DNA of 64,000 bases, from the NCBI GenBank assembly GCA_013398055.1, contig VZRS01014182.1, positions 186,807 to 250,806 on the forward strand. The letters run 5' to 3'. The notes beneath the pieces were generated by a model, which saw only the letters and a program-made list of their open reading frames with translations, did no database searches and was not told the DNA's origin. The position numbers and the translations under genes are program-made. Origin of the DNA: Ifrita kowaldi. Taxonomy: Eukaryota > Chordata > Aves > Passeriformes > Cinclosomatidae. How positions within the stretch are numbered: the first letter of the stretch is position 1; each line of letters starts with the position of its first letter. Below, one piece after another: positions 1 to 13,600 of this stretch.

Positions 1-1531
1 TAAAGATAATGTGATTTTCAAAGAAAACAATTTATAATTGAGATTAAATCCTATATATTGACTGTTAAGTGGCTCCTTTTAAAAACTTGCTTTTCGCAAA
101 AAAAAAAAAAAAAAAATTCGGCTTTAGGTTGCACAAAAGAGTTAGAAATGCGGTGCAGGACCTAAAAGAGATTTCAAATGATCATATAATCCAGAACCAC
201 CAGGGAGTTAATCAGTTAGATCAAAACTTCATTCAGCCTACTGCTACTAACCTTCAAAAATGATTCATAAGCAGTCTCAGACTGGAACTTGCATATCTTG
301 GGAGTTTTTCTCAAGTTTGGACAAATGTCTGACAGCTTAGCAGTGCCAAAAGTTCATTAGTAAATAATATCACATTGTAAGAACATTGAGGTCAGGCTTT
401 TTTTATATACAGTCATATCCAGAAATACAGTAAGAAAATCTATGGCCAGCTAAGAGACTTGACCTCTATTTGCTCTACCACAAATCAAAAGTGAAAAAAA
501 TTCTCTGAAAATGTAAGCATTTATAAGAAGATTGACTTAGTAGTTGATTTTCAACTTGAATAAGGTCTTGAAGTTCTTCATTCTAGGGGAATACTATCTT
601 ATCTCTCATTTCTATATGAAAGTCACCTGTGTATTGCACAGATATAATGAATGTTTTACTTCCACTTTACATGGGGAATTGACAAGACTGAATTAATTCT
701 TCTGTTGTATGTATTTTTCATTTCAAAATCACATCTAAAAACCTAATTTCCACATGGCAATAAACACTCAAATGTTTGTAAACTTAGTTTGAAATTCTTC
801 TGTGGAGACAGCCCTTCTTTATGTTGATTTTTGAGGGCTTGTGATTTTTTTCAACAAATTAAATTATTTGAGAAAGCAATGACAAAATCTTTATTGACTT
901 AATTGGCACAAACTTCATATATGTGAAGAAAGAAAAATAATTACAGAAGGGAAAATATTTAAACATTTATTTTTGTTGTATAGTTTGGGTAAGTCTCTCA
1001 TAAGTGAAAAATAGAGCTTAGGATTCAGCTGTTCACCTAAGAAACTACTTTATACATTGCATAGATATACTGCTTGTTAACAATGCAGAAATAGATTGAT
1101 CATTCTAAGTTGCACATTTTCTAGGTCAGGAAAAGTAACAAATAAGGTGAAAACATAAAGTAGAACCGATTTTACTGGAGACAAAAATATCCCGCATTGA
1201 CCTTCAGTGTCGATATTTGCTAGATACTTGTGTAAAATTCACTGGTTTCCAGTTATATAAACTAACTGGATTTTTTCATGAAATTATTCTGTCTTGTAAT
1301 TATTATTTCTAAAACAATTTTTGAAAAGTCAACTTTAAAGCTGCAAGTGAGGTTTCCTAATATTAAAAAAAACCTAAAAATTAAATCACTCCTTCATTTT
1401 TAAATTGGCCACTTACTCCAGTAACTAAAAATATCTAGAATATTTTAGGACATTTGGAAGATGCAGCAAAAATCATTCATATAGTTGGAGATTTATATCT
1501 CGCCATTAGCAAAACTGCTGAGAATACTTAC
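1..1531 (-). other. OTOGL intron 32 (partial), no exon seen
   Basis: AT-rich sequence left of exon 32. I found no splice-bounded open frame resembling the rest of the AbfB-like domain, so the next exon is probably outside the window. Confidence 0.6.
100..116. repeat. Poly-A tract
   Basis: Seventeen or so consecutive A in the leftmost intron. No clear element body was recognised next to it. Confidence 0.8.
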
Positions 1532-1699
1532 ATAAATCTTTGTCTTTGAAAAGACCTGGAGTTATCATGAAACTGAAAATTACATTTCTGTGTGCTCCAC
1601 TTCTAGGCAGGGGAAATATCCTTCTGCTGGATACATTAGCCCCTATAATTGTGTCATTCACTCCAAAACTTGCCAAAATATAGGGTCCTTCACCAAGAC
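1532..1699 (-). CDS. OTOGL: OTOGL exon 32: start of AbfB-like domain
   Basis: 168 bp, symmetric phase 1-1. Encodes GEGPYILASFGVNDTIIGAN, VSSRRIFPLPRSGAHRNVIF and SFMITPGLFKDKD. Otogelins carry an alpha-L-arabinofuranosidase-B-like beta-trefoil after D3, and this strand pattern fits its beginning. Acceptor TTTCTTCCCTTAG|GTCT, donor TTTAT|GTAAGT. The rest of the domain is left of the window. Confidence 0.92.
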
Positions 1700-4600
1700 C
1701 TAAGGGAAGAAAAATCAAATAGAAAAATAAAAATAGTCATCACATAACATACAAAACTTAAGTCTTAAGTTTATCTTGGTTCCACTTGGTAGTGGAAACA
1801 TGCATAACTCTGTCCTTGACCTTAACCCTGGCAGGAAGCTAAGCACCACACACCTGGTCACTCACCCCACATCTCACGAAAGAAGTAGAGGGGAAGAACT
1901 GAAAAAACCTCATGGCTGAAGATAAAGACAGACACATAATGGTTTGGTTTGAGTTTTGTTTATAGAGAAATAAGGAAAAACGAAACAACAAAAAAAAAAT
2001 TGCAAGAAAAGTGACGAAAAAACCAAAATTTTTCACCACCAACTGACCACTATGTAGGTGGACCCTAAGCAATGCTAGCCCCAGCAAACTTCCCCTCTGA
2101 TTTCTGCTGCTGAACACAACACCATGTGTTCTGCAACATCCCTTTTGTCAGTTGGGGTCAGCTGCCCCAACTCTGTCCCCTCTGACTTCTTGTGCATCCC
2201 CAGCTTGCCTACTGGTAGATCAGCATGAGAACTGGGAATAGTCTTGATCTATGTAAGCAGTAGTTAAAACCCCACTGTCATCACAAATACGAAATATGTT
2301 ATTAAATTAATGTTAACTATATGAAGAAAATTAGCCAAAACTAGTACTCCTTCCTGCTTTTTCATAGAATTATAGAATAATTAAGGTCAGAAAAGACCTT
2401 TAAGATCATCCGGTTCAACCATCAACCTATCACTATCATGACGTGCACCATCAAAACCATGTCCTCAAAACTTTGTGAGTAAGATAAAATTCCCTATTAC
2501 AAAGTAATTGTGGAAAGTCAGCCATACCTAGCATGATCTACATGCTACTACTGTACTAGGCCAGACAGGAGGAGAAAGAAACATCTTTATAATGATGCTC
2601 ATTATAGGATGCAAGTCATCCCAGTAAACAAAAAGATACTCTAAAAGTCAGATTCATGTCATTGCATTTAGTCACGTTTCCCTTTTCAGTATCTATTGCT
2701 CCCTACAAAGCACATGCACAGTATCCAAATATTAGAGCAGATGACACAGGAATTTATTCTGTTAAATGAATACCACTCTCATTTTAAGGTACTGTTCTTT
2801 TTACAGTACAGTATTGTGAGATTTGTGCATAAAATCCCGTAGCCTATCAATGTCCAAATGTTGTAGGTCCCAGCTCTGAAATTTACGGTACAAACACAAG
2901 GTAACATCCTTCTGGAGCTTCTCCCTGACTGCTACCATATGTTGTAGGATGATGGATCAATCCACCCCCCATATGCAGATTATGCAGTTATTAATGGAGA
3001 CGTTAGGGATTACTAGGATCATTCAACACAGCTGGACCACTAATCTTCACTTGTTAAAAATAAAAGCAATATTAAAACTACATACATCAAGGCAAAGAAA
3101 GAGCCCATAAATTAACTGAGTTTTTTAGACAGGAATATCAAATACTACATACCTTGGTTGTAATATTCACAGTCATAAGCTAAAAGAAAAAGAAAACAAG
3201 CATATTATTATTATTATTACTACAAAGTAACAAGAGAATTCGTGCATATCTGCATCCTAAAAATGTAAAGCTCACTTTCAGCAGAGGAAGTTTCATGTCG
3301 CACAAGATATTTCTGTCAGTGATTTTATTTCCTTAGACTTCTGTTCAGTGACAGCAGACCTGAAGCAGGAATTATTCTACGGCCAAGACCCTTTCTTGCT
3401 GTCAATGAAAAGAAGAATGAACTGGATCTCTTTGCAGCCCTATACAGAAAACTGGACATCCACCAGTGCCTTTCCCACAGTCTCTGCACAAACACATCCT
3501 GAGTACAGCCAGCCCTTCCCAGCAAGACAGTAAATTTGGGTGTATAAGGATGACACAGCTAACACAGAGACAGCTTGAGAGATGTGAACTGTGTTTATTA
3601 TCCCCCTGCTTCCATCATATTTGTATAATTGGGCAGAAAATAGCCAGAGATGCCTCCCAGCTGAGCTCTGGTGCGTGGCCAGCCCAGGTACATACCACAG
3701 AGCAAAGGAGATCGCCAGTGAATTGCTGCTCCTTGCTGGCAGCACTTGTGGGCATAAGCTGCGATACTGGTACACAGACACTCGCAGTCCCCACCAAGAT
3801 TGCAGTTGCATGTATCTGTGTGACAATTTTTGATAAAAGAAGTCACATCAATCTACAGGGGGGAAAAAAGAAGAAAAATAGGTGACTTAATTGCATGAGC
3901 TGTACAAATTTCTCTTGCCGTATTTTCAGCAGGAGTTTTACTTCTGGACTGACTGAAAGAATTAAACATAAAAATAAGGTATTTTTCAAAGTCTGGGCAT
4001 ATTCCTACACAAAAAGTATACTTCAAATGGTCGGTTTGTACCTAAGTTACAGGTCAAAAGAAAAATTCAGTCAGGGACTACTAACATTCTTGTCCACACA
4101 CCTGCTGTTCATCGGCTGTTAAAGAATTATTGAAGCTGGCAGTTCTGCTTTCATAAGGCAAATACTGCCATCTGTAGTCATCCTGTCAGTTTTGCATGAA
4201 CAGCAACAAAATCAGAGCTGCAACTCTGATTACCAATTTATTAAAGTAATAAGTTGTAGAGGGGATTTTTCCCAGGGAAAGAAAGTTTAAGACCACTGGT
4301 GACATTGGGCAGAAAAAAAAATATTTCTTTTATCACTTATCAAGATTTTAATATAATTTGCCCACAAAACTTCATTAGATCAGAAACCCACACTCTCACT
4401 CTAAAATCCTATCACAGTATTTCATGGTTGTACGTGATACACTATTTCTTGAGTTTAAATCATCATTTTTGTAATATTGAGCAATATTTCCAAAACAGTA
4501 TTCTTACTCAACACATGGAATGTTTAAAGCAATGCTTTTCTTCAGTTTAGTCTCTGGTTGAGCTCAGTTGTAAAGCACTCAAATGGCACACGTCAGATTA

Positions 4601-7600
4601 CAGAAATACCATCCCAGTAACAAAGCAGCACTTATCTAACACGAAGACAGCTTCTCAGCTGGCAGCTGCTAGAAGCTGGCACGGACCAGATCAAGTGCAG
4701 AGAGATGGTATTGTGCTTTCATTCTTTTTCTTGTTTTGAAAACAGGGATACCCCTGGGGACATGGGGGACACACATGAGAATTAGCTCCATTGAAAATGG
4801 CAGTAGTAGCTTTGTAGGAATCACCAAACAGCAAACTGGCCCCCAAGACCTCAACCTGTCTCTCATGCCTGAGTAACAGCAGCTCTCCATGGGTCAGCAA
4901 TATCCTGCTCTTGTGACAAACTGGGAGCCTTGGGCCAAAGGTCCTGCTGAGTTCAGGAATTATGAGGAAGCCCTTTTTTCTGCAAGTCTTCAGGTTCCTC
5001 AGACCCTGTTGAATTCAGTGCTTATCTGGACAACTGCAATCCTCCAGTTGCTGCCAGCCAGAGATGCAAGATTTTGTCTCCCTGAAAACTGGGCATTGCA
5101 GCCTGAGTTGAACTCCAAGGCCACCCGTCCCACAGGCAGGAGCTTGCCTGCATGCACTGCAGGATCTTCAACCACTCACACAGCAGGAGCAACAAAAAGC
5201 AACAAAAAGCCCACATCTATTTTTTCTGTTCTTTCCATGCCCCCAGTGTCAGTATCTGCCTGGGCTTTTTTCTCGGCACCCAGTTCCCCACCCCACAGTC
5301 AGCTGCACTTGCCCTTGATAGGAGGTTCCTTTACATTACATTTGCAGGAGCTGTACTTTCACATGCTGATTGATAGGTTCTAAAAACACATGATAGATGT
5401 TTGCTTTACAGACTGTCCCATACAAGATAGATATGTACATGTGGAAATATTTGATTGCTAATTAAATTACATGTTTTGCACCTGGCATAGATTTTTTAAC
5501 ATAGTTATGCTAAATTTTTGGCATAATATTTGCAAATTCTAATCACAACATGGATATAGAAAATTAATGTTCAAGAGAAAAGGTCTTTTTAAGTTGCTAG
5601 AGTAATACAGTTTCTTAAAAACTCTCAAAAATTCCATTTTTATTTATTATTTGCCACTTTGAAAATACACTCATCACTATGTTCTCAGGCACATGATCAG
5701 AAAATTCTTTACATAGTAACTTAAGTCAACATTAATAAATCTCTTGAGTTAAGCTACTGCAACCTCCTACACAGGCAAATTCCTAATCATGTTGATGTCC
5801 AGCTTCAGTCCTGAAAGTCAAGAGGTTCAGCTGGGACAGCTAATGACCTCATTTAGTATTAATAATCATGAAGAAAGTAAGAGACTGAGATGAAATGTCT
5901 TACTGGTTCTTGTTTGCACAGGTGTAAAGAACCACCTAAATACCATCGGGAGGCTAAAATTTGAAATAGGGAAAAGTGTATAAAGCAGGTCTTGCATTGA
6001 TAATGGATGGATTAAAACGCAATAGAAGACTACCACACAAACTCTTGCTGTCCTCATCTTGTCTAGACTGAACTGAAGGACATTCGTGTAACTCAAGCCC
6101 CAGGCTCAGCCAGGTATTGGGAAAACAAGGACACCAAACTTTAGAGTTTTGATAAAACCAGATGATAAGCTGCCAAACAATTAAAAATACCATTGGCTCT
6201 GAAGCTGAAATCTTGCTCTCTCATATTTCTTTCTATATAGAGCAGAACACTTAACAAAATAAAACCATTTGAGCTAAGCTGTAGGTTCATTGCACATACA
6301 CTTACTTTAGAGTCCTTCAATTTATACAAATTTACGATTTATAAAAATTTAGCTACCTATATAGATAAAAGGCGTAAATAAAACCTAGAGAATACAACCT
6401 TGATTATTCAGTTGACTAACTCACAACTCTGTTACCACTATTATGTTTAGATTCCAGTCTTGAAAGGAACAAGGAACTCTGCACAAACATAGCCCACCCA
6501 CACAGAGATATTTGCAGGAATTTACTCTGTATCCTCACATTCAGACTGAGGGTAATGGCAAGAAGAAATTAATTACTGGAATTTTATTATTTTCATGACA
6601 GCAGATCTTGGATATTTAATAAACTTACCACATTGCGACAAGGTGCAAAAAGATCACTGTATAAAATTGAGCATTCCTTTTTGGCATAAGGGAACTTGCT
6701 CTGATGTACTTCACATGGTCTCAGTGTTTCATTTGGGCTCTTGCACTTGAAAACAAGGAAGAACACCACAAATATTTTATAGGTAGCTGTGTTTATCAGG
6801 TACACCACAATATTATATAATTCAATACTTGCATAATCAGAAAACAAAAAATTTAAATGCTATCTTTTTCATCTTCTTTCCCTGATTTGTTGTTATAACT
6901 GAAAACATTTGCACAAAAAAGAATCTTTGTGTTTCGTTCTAAAGCACTAAAATGTTCCTGCTGTCTGCTCAATGCATAAAGACAAAATGTTTTCTTTGTG
7001 ACACATTATAATCATTACCAGAGCAACCAACTGTAACATCGCAAACAAGTACATGGTCCAAATCCATCCTGGGTGGTTTTGCACTGACTTTAAATGGAGT
7101 CATACTACAGATGGCTTTAGCCCTGCAAGTTCAAATAAAGAAGCAGTGGTAGGAAGGGAGCAACTCATTTAAAAAAATAGAGTCAAAGATCATAATGATA
7201 ACTCAAAAATGGCTGAGGTACAACAACATCACTTAAAGGATCTCTTCAAAAAGAAAAACAAAAGAACAGAAAAATACAGGAAAGGGACATTCAGCTCAGA
7301 GAACACAAGTTCATCCAAAACCAGGCTGTCTTGGTGCAGCAGGGAAGGTGGGTGTAATGCACCAGGAGGGTATGACTATGAATCCACAGGCATCATCGGG
7401 GTGTCCCCCAGCAGCCTCAGCTGCAGTGCAGTCACCCACCTGTGCTGCCCTCCTGTGCAGTTGCTCAGACACTGCTGTGAGGGAAATGTGCGGCCAATCC
7501 CAGGAAGGAGAAGCCCTGGAAGCATCTCATGCTTCACAGTGCTAATACAAGAACGTTTCCCAGTAGCAGAGCTGGGTTTTAGGCCTCCAGCTATTAAATA

Positions 7601-10600
7601 CTTCTTTACAGTATTCAGATTTTTCAGAAATGGTGACCAGGATACACCTCTACAAAGGCCAAAGGTCCTTTCTGAAAAAATCCCTAAGGCCTACTGTGGG
7701 GGCAGATGAAGTGTCAAGTCTGTCTGAGCACAGCCTACCGGCAAGACCAAGGTCGAACTTAGATCCTGAATGCTCTGGCAGACACAGGCATCAGGAGATT
7801 ACATGAGATTTTATAAATATATATCTCCACCAAAAGGTAAGGTGAAAGTCTGGGCTGCATAAGCAAAAGTTATAACATCCTACAAGTTAATATGCTGTGG
7901 AAACACTATACACCTTTTTAAGGGAGCCGCTGAACTGATAAATTGAAAAAGTCACAGACTTCATACAGAATATTTACACATTTGTTTATGTACAACCTCC
8001 TAGATGAGCAGTATCATACTACACATTTTTTTAAGCCTTGTTTGCTTACAAAATTTAAATGTTTTATGTAGAATAAAATATATCTGAATGGAGATACTGA
8101 GGCAGAGAAGCCTCAAAATCTCTATTCCAAAGCATTCTTTCATAAGATGAGAAACATTTAGTCAATTTCCTGCTGTGTCAAGGAGAGAACAGATTAAAAT
8201 CTGGTCCTGACAGACATCCAAAGGGAGTGCTTTACAAATAATGGTTTTTAAGGGGGTCCACAAGACTATAAAACTTTGCATCTCAGCACAAATTAATGAA
8301 ATACCTATTCTCCCGTGTTATAAATCAGAGTTGCGGTCATCCGCTCTCTACAGCCTCCTCCTCCCTTCTCCTCAGAAACCAAGTTTCCATACTGGGTTGT
8401 GCCTGTTGCCGGCTCTGAGCCTTTTCTGCCCATCCCTTCACCACCTCTGCTTTGTCAGTTTACTCTGTTTACAAAGTGTAACTAAAATAAATCTTTGTTT
8501 TATTTTCAGTGTTCAGAAACTCTTTTCCAGACCACTTCTTTCCAGCATTCAGATTCTCTTTACTTTCGCTATCCTGATGCCTCCAACCCCAGAGAAATTA
8601 CAATTGTTTTTAAAATCAGGATTAATCAAAAATATCAGAAGCAGTGCACCTAACTTAATAGAATACTGAAATCCAGACAATTATAATTGCTTTACATAGG
8701 GGAAAACATATCCTGCCCTAAAGAGATTGTTTGGTTTCATTTAAATTCAGGATATGTTTGCTATGACACAAGACATTATTAACACATTTCACATTACAGA
8801 CACAAAAATTAAAATGTCCTGTTATACAGTGACCATAAACTTAGAAAATATCTGTACATCATGTGCTTATAATGTGCTCATTTAGAAATTAAAATTATAA
8901 TATTTTTTCTCTAAATTTTTATTGGACATGGGACTTACCTGTCCTAATACCCAGCTGTCTCCAAACACCTGTGCATTTCTCACCTCCATGTTGTTTGATG
9001 TAGTCAGATCATTTGAAGTATATTTGTCAAAATTTCCACACAAACCTGCCAGTTTGCCCTGAAGGAGAAGATTTTTTTTCACAAACTTACAGTCAATAAT
9101 TGCCACAAATGACACACATGGAATCTAAAAATTTTTAAGTGAAAAGGGTGAATATAAATCTGACTTATATTTTGAAAATATCTGACACTCTGCTATGCCT
9201 GCAGTTCCATATTGAAAATATATTTTAACAGAAATCAGTGGTTTTCTTCTTGCTTTCCAGAACTTGTTCTTAGTGCCTGCCTGTGAAAATGGACTGGAAT
9301 CTAGTAATATTTTTTTCTGAAAGCTTAGTAGTGCTTCCAGTCCAAAAGTCAAAATTTCAGATGAATTACCTCATGATTGTAAAGCCTGGCTAGCTGTTGT
9401 CATTAAATCTTGTTAACTCTAACTTTAGTTCACAATAGCTAGAACATTTGTAATAGCAATTATAAAAGAGACAGCTGCAGCTTTATTGTGTTGGGTATGC
9501 ACTGCTGATGCAAAACCTGTGTATACATGCATGCCCACATAAATATATATGAAAATAGATGTTTCTGCAGAACAGTAAAAAGTAAAGTTGGATTTTTAGG
9601 GTGTTGTGGCTCACGCTAATGAGTTCTTTTTTCTTAAGGTCTGCTGCAGACATCTTACTGAACTGGAGCCTCTGGAAGAAACAGTCATTGGAAACAGAAC
9701 GAACTGGAAGTATTTGTGTTCCTGAATGCAACCTCAGCTCCCTGTTAGCTTACTCAAAAACAGAAGAAATTTTTTTCTCCATGTGTATTGATGGCCGATA
9801 AATCAACCTGTGGGTGAAGCAAGTATGTTACGGCTATTTAGACAGAAACTTATAATAATTTTGCTTTAAAACCACATTGGATGGTCATTATAGCTTTGAC
9901 TTACACTTCAAAAACTCTGATACTGTATTCTAGCCTAGCATGCTTTCTTTTCTTTTGCTGAACGAGCCCCATCTTAATACATGTGTTCATGTTTGAAACA
10001 AAGGAGAATTCTGAATTGCACAGATATAGTTACTCTGCCAGCACCCAAAGACTGAGCTGCAGAAACACCAAGGTAGATGATGATACAGGAACGGAAAACA
10101 GAAGAGCAACTGGCAAAAGAAGGAGCCTTGAATTCTTGCTTGCATCATGACAGAATCCTGTCACAATAAATCCATTAGGTTTAAATGTAATTTTTTGTCT
10201 AGACCTTTCCTGTACTTCATCCTTTTAAATTAAACCCAAGATGTGACTCTCTGTTCAGAAGATATCATCTCAGAAGTCTCTATTGTATCCCAGGTTGCCG
10301 TTCTATCATCAGTCTAATGCAATCTGTACTACAAACTTGCCATCTTCCATGTCACTAGATATAGAAGCTTCTTTTCCATTGGCTTTAGCAATTATGCAAA
10401 CATGCAGTGAACTGGGTAACTCAAAACTACCCCTCCCTTTGAGCCCCCAAAGTATCTTTGAGTCAGAGCCGAATCACTGCAGATGTCCAAGGCTGCTGTG
10501 TATCAAGTGATAGAGTAAGCATACATGCAGCAAGAACTCCTTCTCCTGAGCAGTTGCATTCTCCATCTCTTCTTACCTGGGAAATGCTAGCAGCTGAACA

Positions 10601-13600
10601 CTGATAAACAGCTATACCACTGGGAGTCTTGAAGAAAAGACTATCACAGTTATTCAATAAAAGATCACATTAGCAATATAGAGAATCTACACAAAATCTC
10701 AGGTTTATATTTTGGCTCACCTTCCATCGAGGTCCAACTTTAACATGCATCATTGTCTTCTTATCCCATAGAATTGTAATGTCCTGTTCTGGAAAGTGTA
10801 TCACAGTATAATATCCAGCCTTCCAGAGCTGATAATTAGGTTTGTTTTCCTGTGCCCCTAGGGTCTTCTGACACAAATGAATATTAATTAAGAACTGCTA
10901 AAATAATGCTACCAAGGTATACAACAAAAAGATAACAGCAAAATACATATTGAAGAATACTTCAGCATATAGCTGAATCAATAATATTAGTAGAACTGTT
11001 GTTTAATACTTTAATATTTTGTCTTTTCAGTCATTCAAGTTTGCTTCATATTTTGGTTTCCCTTTCAAAACCAAGTGGAAAGAAACTCATAAACACCAGT
11101 ATGATTCAACTTCTTGAGACTTTTGAGCAATCTTCTTTGTAGGACAAATACAACTCAAAAAAAAAAATAATGGGGGGGGAAAAAAATGTGTCCTGGGACC
11201 CGCTGCTTTACCCAGGCCTAAGCACTTGTACTATATTAACTCAGACAGGGAGACGCTTTCCAAAAACATGCTCCTTTAGAGCTGTAAATTTGCAGTGCTT
11301 ATCTTAAAGGGCAACACAAAAAGGAAAGAAAATAACTAACCTGTTTCTCAGAAGGTTCACTAAAATAAATCTCAGTATCTCCAACAGTGATGAAAACATT
11401 CTTCGAGCAAACAATATCATTGTCAAAGCACTTTTTGTTCTGAGCAATTATAGATATATTTGAGTTATCTGTGCTCTGCAACATTAAGAAGAAATCATTT
11501 TACTTATATATTCAATTGCATTGCACTCCTGAAGATTTATTCTATGTTCACCATCACAAAAATAAGGTGGATAATTTAGAATTTACACACTTTTGAAATT
11601 AAATTTAAGTAAGTTACCAAACCAGGAAATGCATTTTTAAACTCAAAGCTGAACTGTGGAGTTAAAGACAAAGAGCTATTATGTTCAGCTGTGACTCCTC
11701 TTGCTGAAGACTTCACAAACTCAGAGGATCAGGCTACCCCTAAAATAAGAGTCTGGTTTAGGCTTTTAAAATATGCTTATATTTGGAATCCAACATTTAC
11801 AGCACAGTGTGTTTGTCAAAATTGAGACATGCTATAAAAAGAGCTTTATTTTTAAACCAAGGTACATGAGATCAAGCTGTTTTTGTATATTTAAAACCAA
11901 GAAACCTACCATCTGCCAGTAGTAGATAGAATACTTTCTGTGCCACCACGCATCAAAATTCATCAAAATTCATCAAAACTATGAGTCATACTCAGTGTTA
12001 TTGGAGGGGGTAAAGGTTTCTGCCAATATTTTTGTTTGTGGGGTGGGGTTATTTTAACATTTAGAAGAGTTGAATACTTTCTGGTCTTGATTTACTGGTG
12101 TTTTAGTACTTTAAACTCAAATTTAGTGCCTTCCCAATCCCACATCTTTTGGCTCTACAGCCTGTACGTTAATTTTGCATTCTAGGCACAAAAAAAACCA
12201 CCTTTGCACCTTGGCTCGACACATCTGTTTATTCACTTACAGCTTCTGTGGTTCTTCTGTATCCTGAGGGAAACTCACGCATCTTGTAATTCCCCATGCT
12301 AAGATTTTTACTTGAACAAAGGAGACCAACTTTCTTTTCAGAGTTGCTAACACTACCACAAACAAAGTTGAGTTATTCCTATTATTTCCTATTTTAATTT
12401 GCTTTCCTGTTCATTTCTGAAACAATCCTTGCAAATCAAGAAGCAGCTATAACTATAGAAATTTCTTGAGAAAGTAAACTTTGTAACATTAATGAGTCAA
12501 TAACACTGTTTCTGAATCTGGTTCAATTTTTGATCAAATTCAATCCTATAGTCATCACAAACCTGAGACAGACATAAAATAAAAATCTTACAGACATGAA
12601 GTAAAAATCTCGGAAGTGGCAAGTAGCACCCACTGACTAATCTAGTTTTATATGGGACACTTGGGTAGTGCTGGGAACAAAAAGCAGTTTTATCTCTTCT
12701 TGATAAAATTCTTCTTGCTCCCACCCTCCTTTAAACACAGTCTCTGAGAATATATTTAGATGAAACTAATTGCAGGTTCTAATGGGCATGGTGTGCAAGA
12801 TGGAAATGGTAGCTCTCAGCATCTCCCCAGTCTTGGGAACTACTCTTGGCTCCCAGCAATCCTCTTGAAGAGCTCCACTTGGCCACAACAGGAGGCATCC
12901 CTTGCCTTGGTTTGTGCCCACAGCATCTCTCCTCAGAGCTTTTCTCCTTCCCGTGGTCGATGTACCACTGCCTTGGTCAGTGTAAACCCAAAAGGTGCTG
13001 GCTACTTACTCCTAACTACTTCTTGTCTGTCTCACATTTGTACCCTTATTTGTTCCGTGCTCATCAAAATTCAAGAATTTTTTTAAAAATCAGTAATTTT
13101 TCCTCATCAGTGATAAACACCTCATACAGAAAACATAGGTGCTATAGGAAGCAGACCGGGTATTTTTCCTTAATAGAAGTCATAGTGACCAAACTCTTTA
13201 GAGAACACTTTCGATCTAAAATCAAAAACAAACCCAGCCCCAGATGATGGAAAGAAAGCATAGAGGCATTTTTTTGCCCCACAGAGGAGGTGCTACCGTT
13301 TTGCTGCCCTTAGCCTTGCATGGCCCACAATCCAGAGGATGCTGCTACCTGGCATGGAAAACACTCTACAGCAAGTGAGTGCTTGTGAATGCAATGAACT
13401 GTGGGAGACTGCCTGCAAGATCTGTGTTACCCTAATGCCAGGGCTTAGGAAACAGATGGTATTTGTCAGCAGTTAGCTTGGAAGACAACATTTACCGTGG
13501 GTAAAATTATTCACTAACTGCTTAGTGGTAAGGGGGTGTAGGAAATCAGATCTCCATGATTTAGCAAGGGAACTCAGTTTAAAAGTATCAAAAGCTTCAA

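Noticed and set aside
3440..3826. 128-codon open frame overlapping exon 30
   Set aside because: An alternative frame of exon 30. Only the frame with the GGDCxCLC motif fits the protein.
4889..5383. 164-codon open frame on the plus strand
   Set aside because: No domain signature, low-complexity Ser/Pro/Thr composition, intronic, and no paired splice sites or supporting context.
7209..7709. 166-codon open frame on the plus strand
   Set aside because: Composition and frame look like chance in a GC-richer patch. No domain, no conserved start context.
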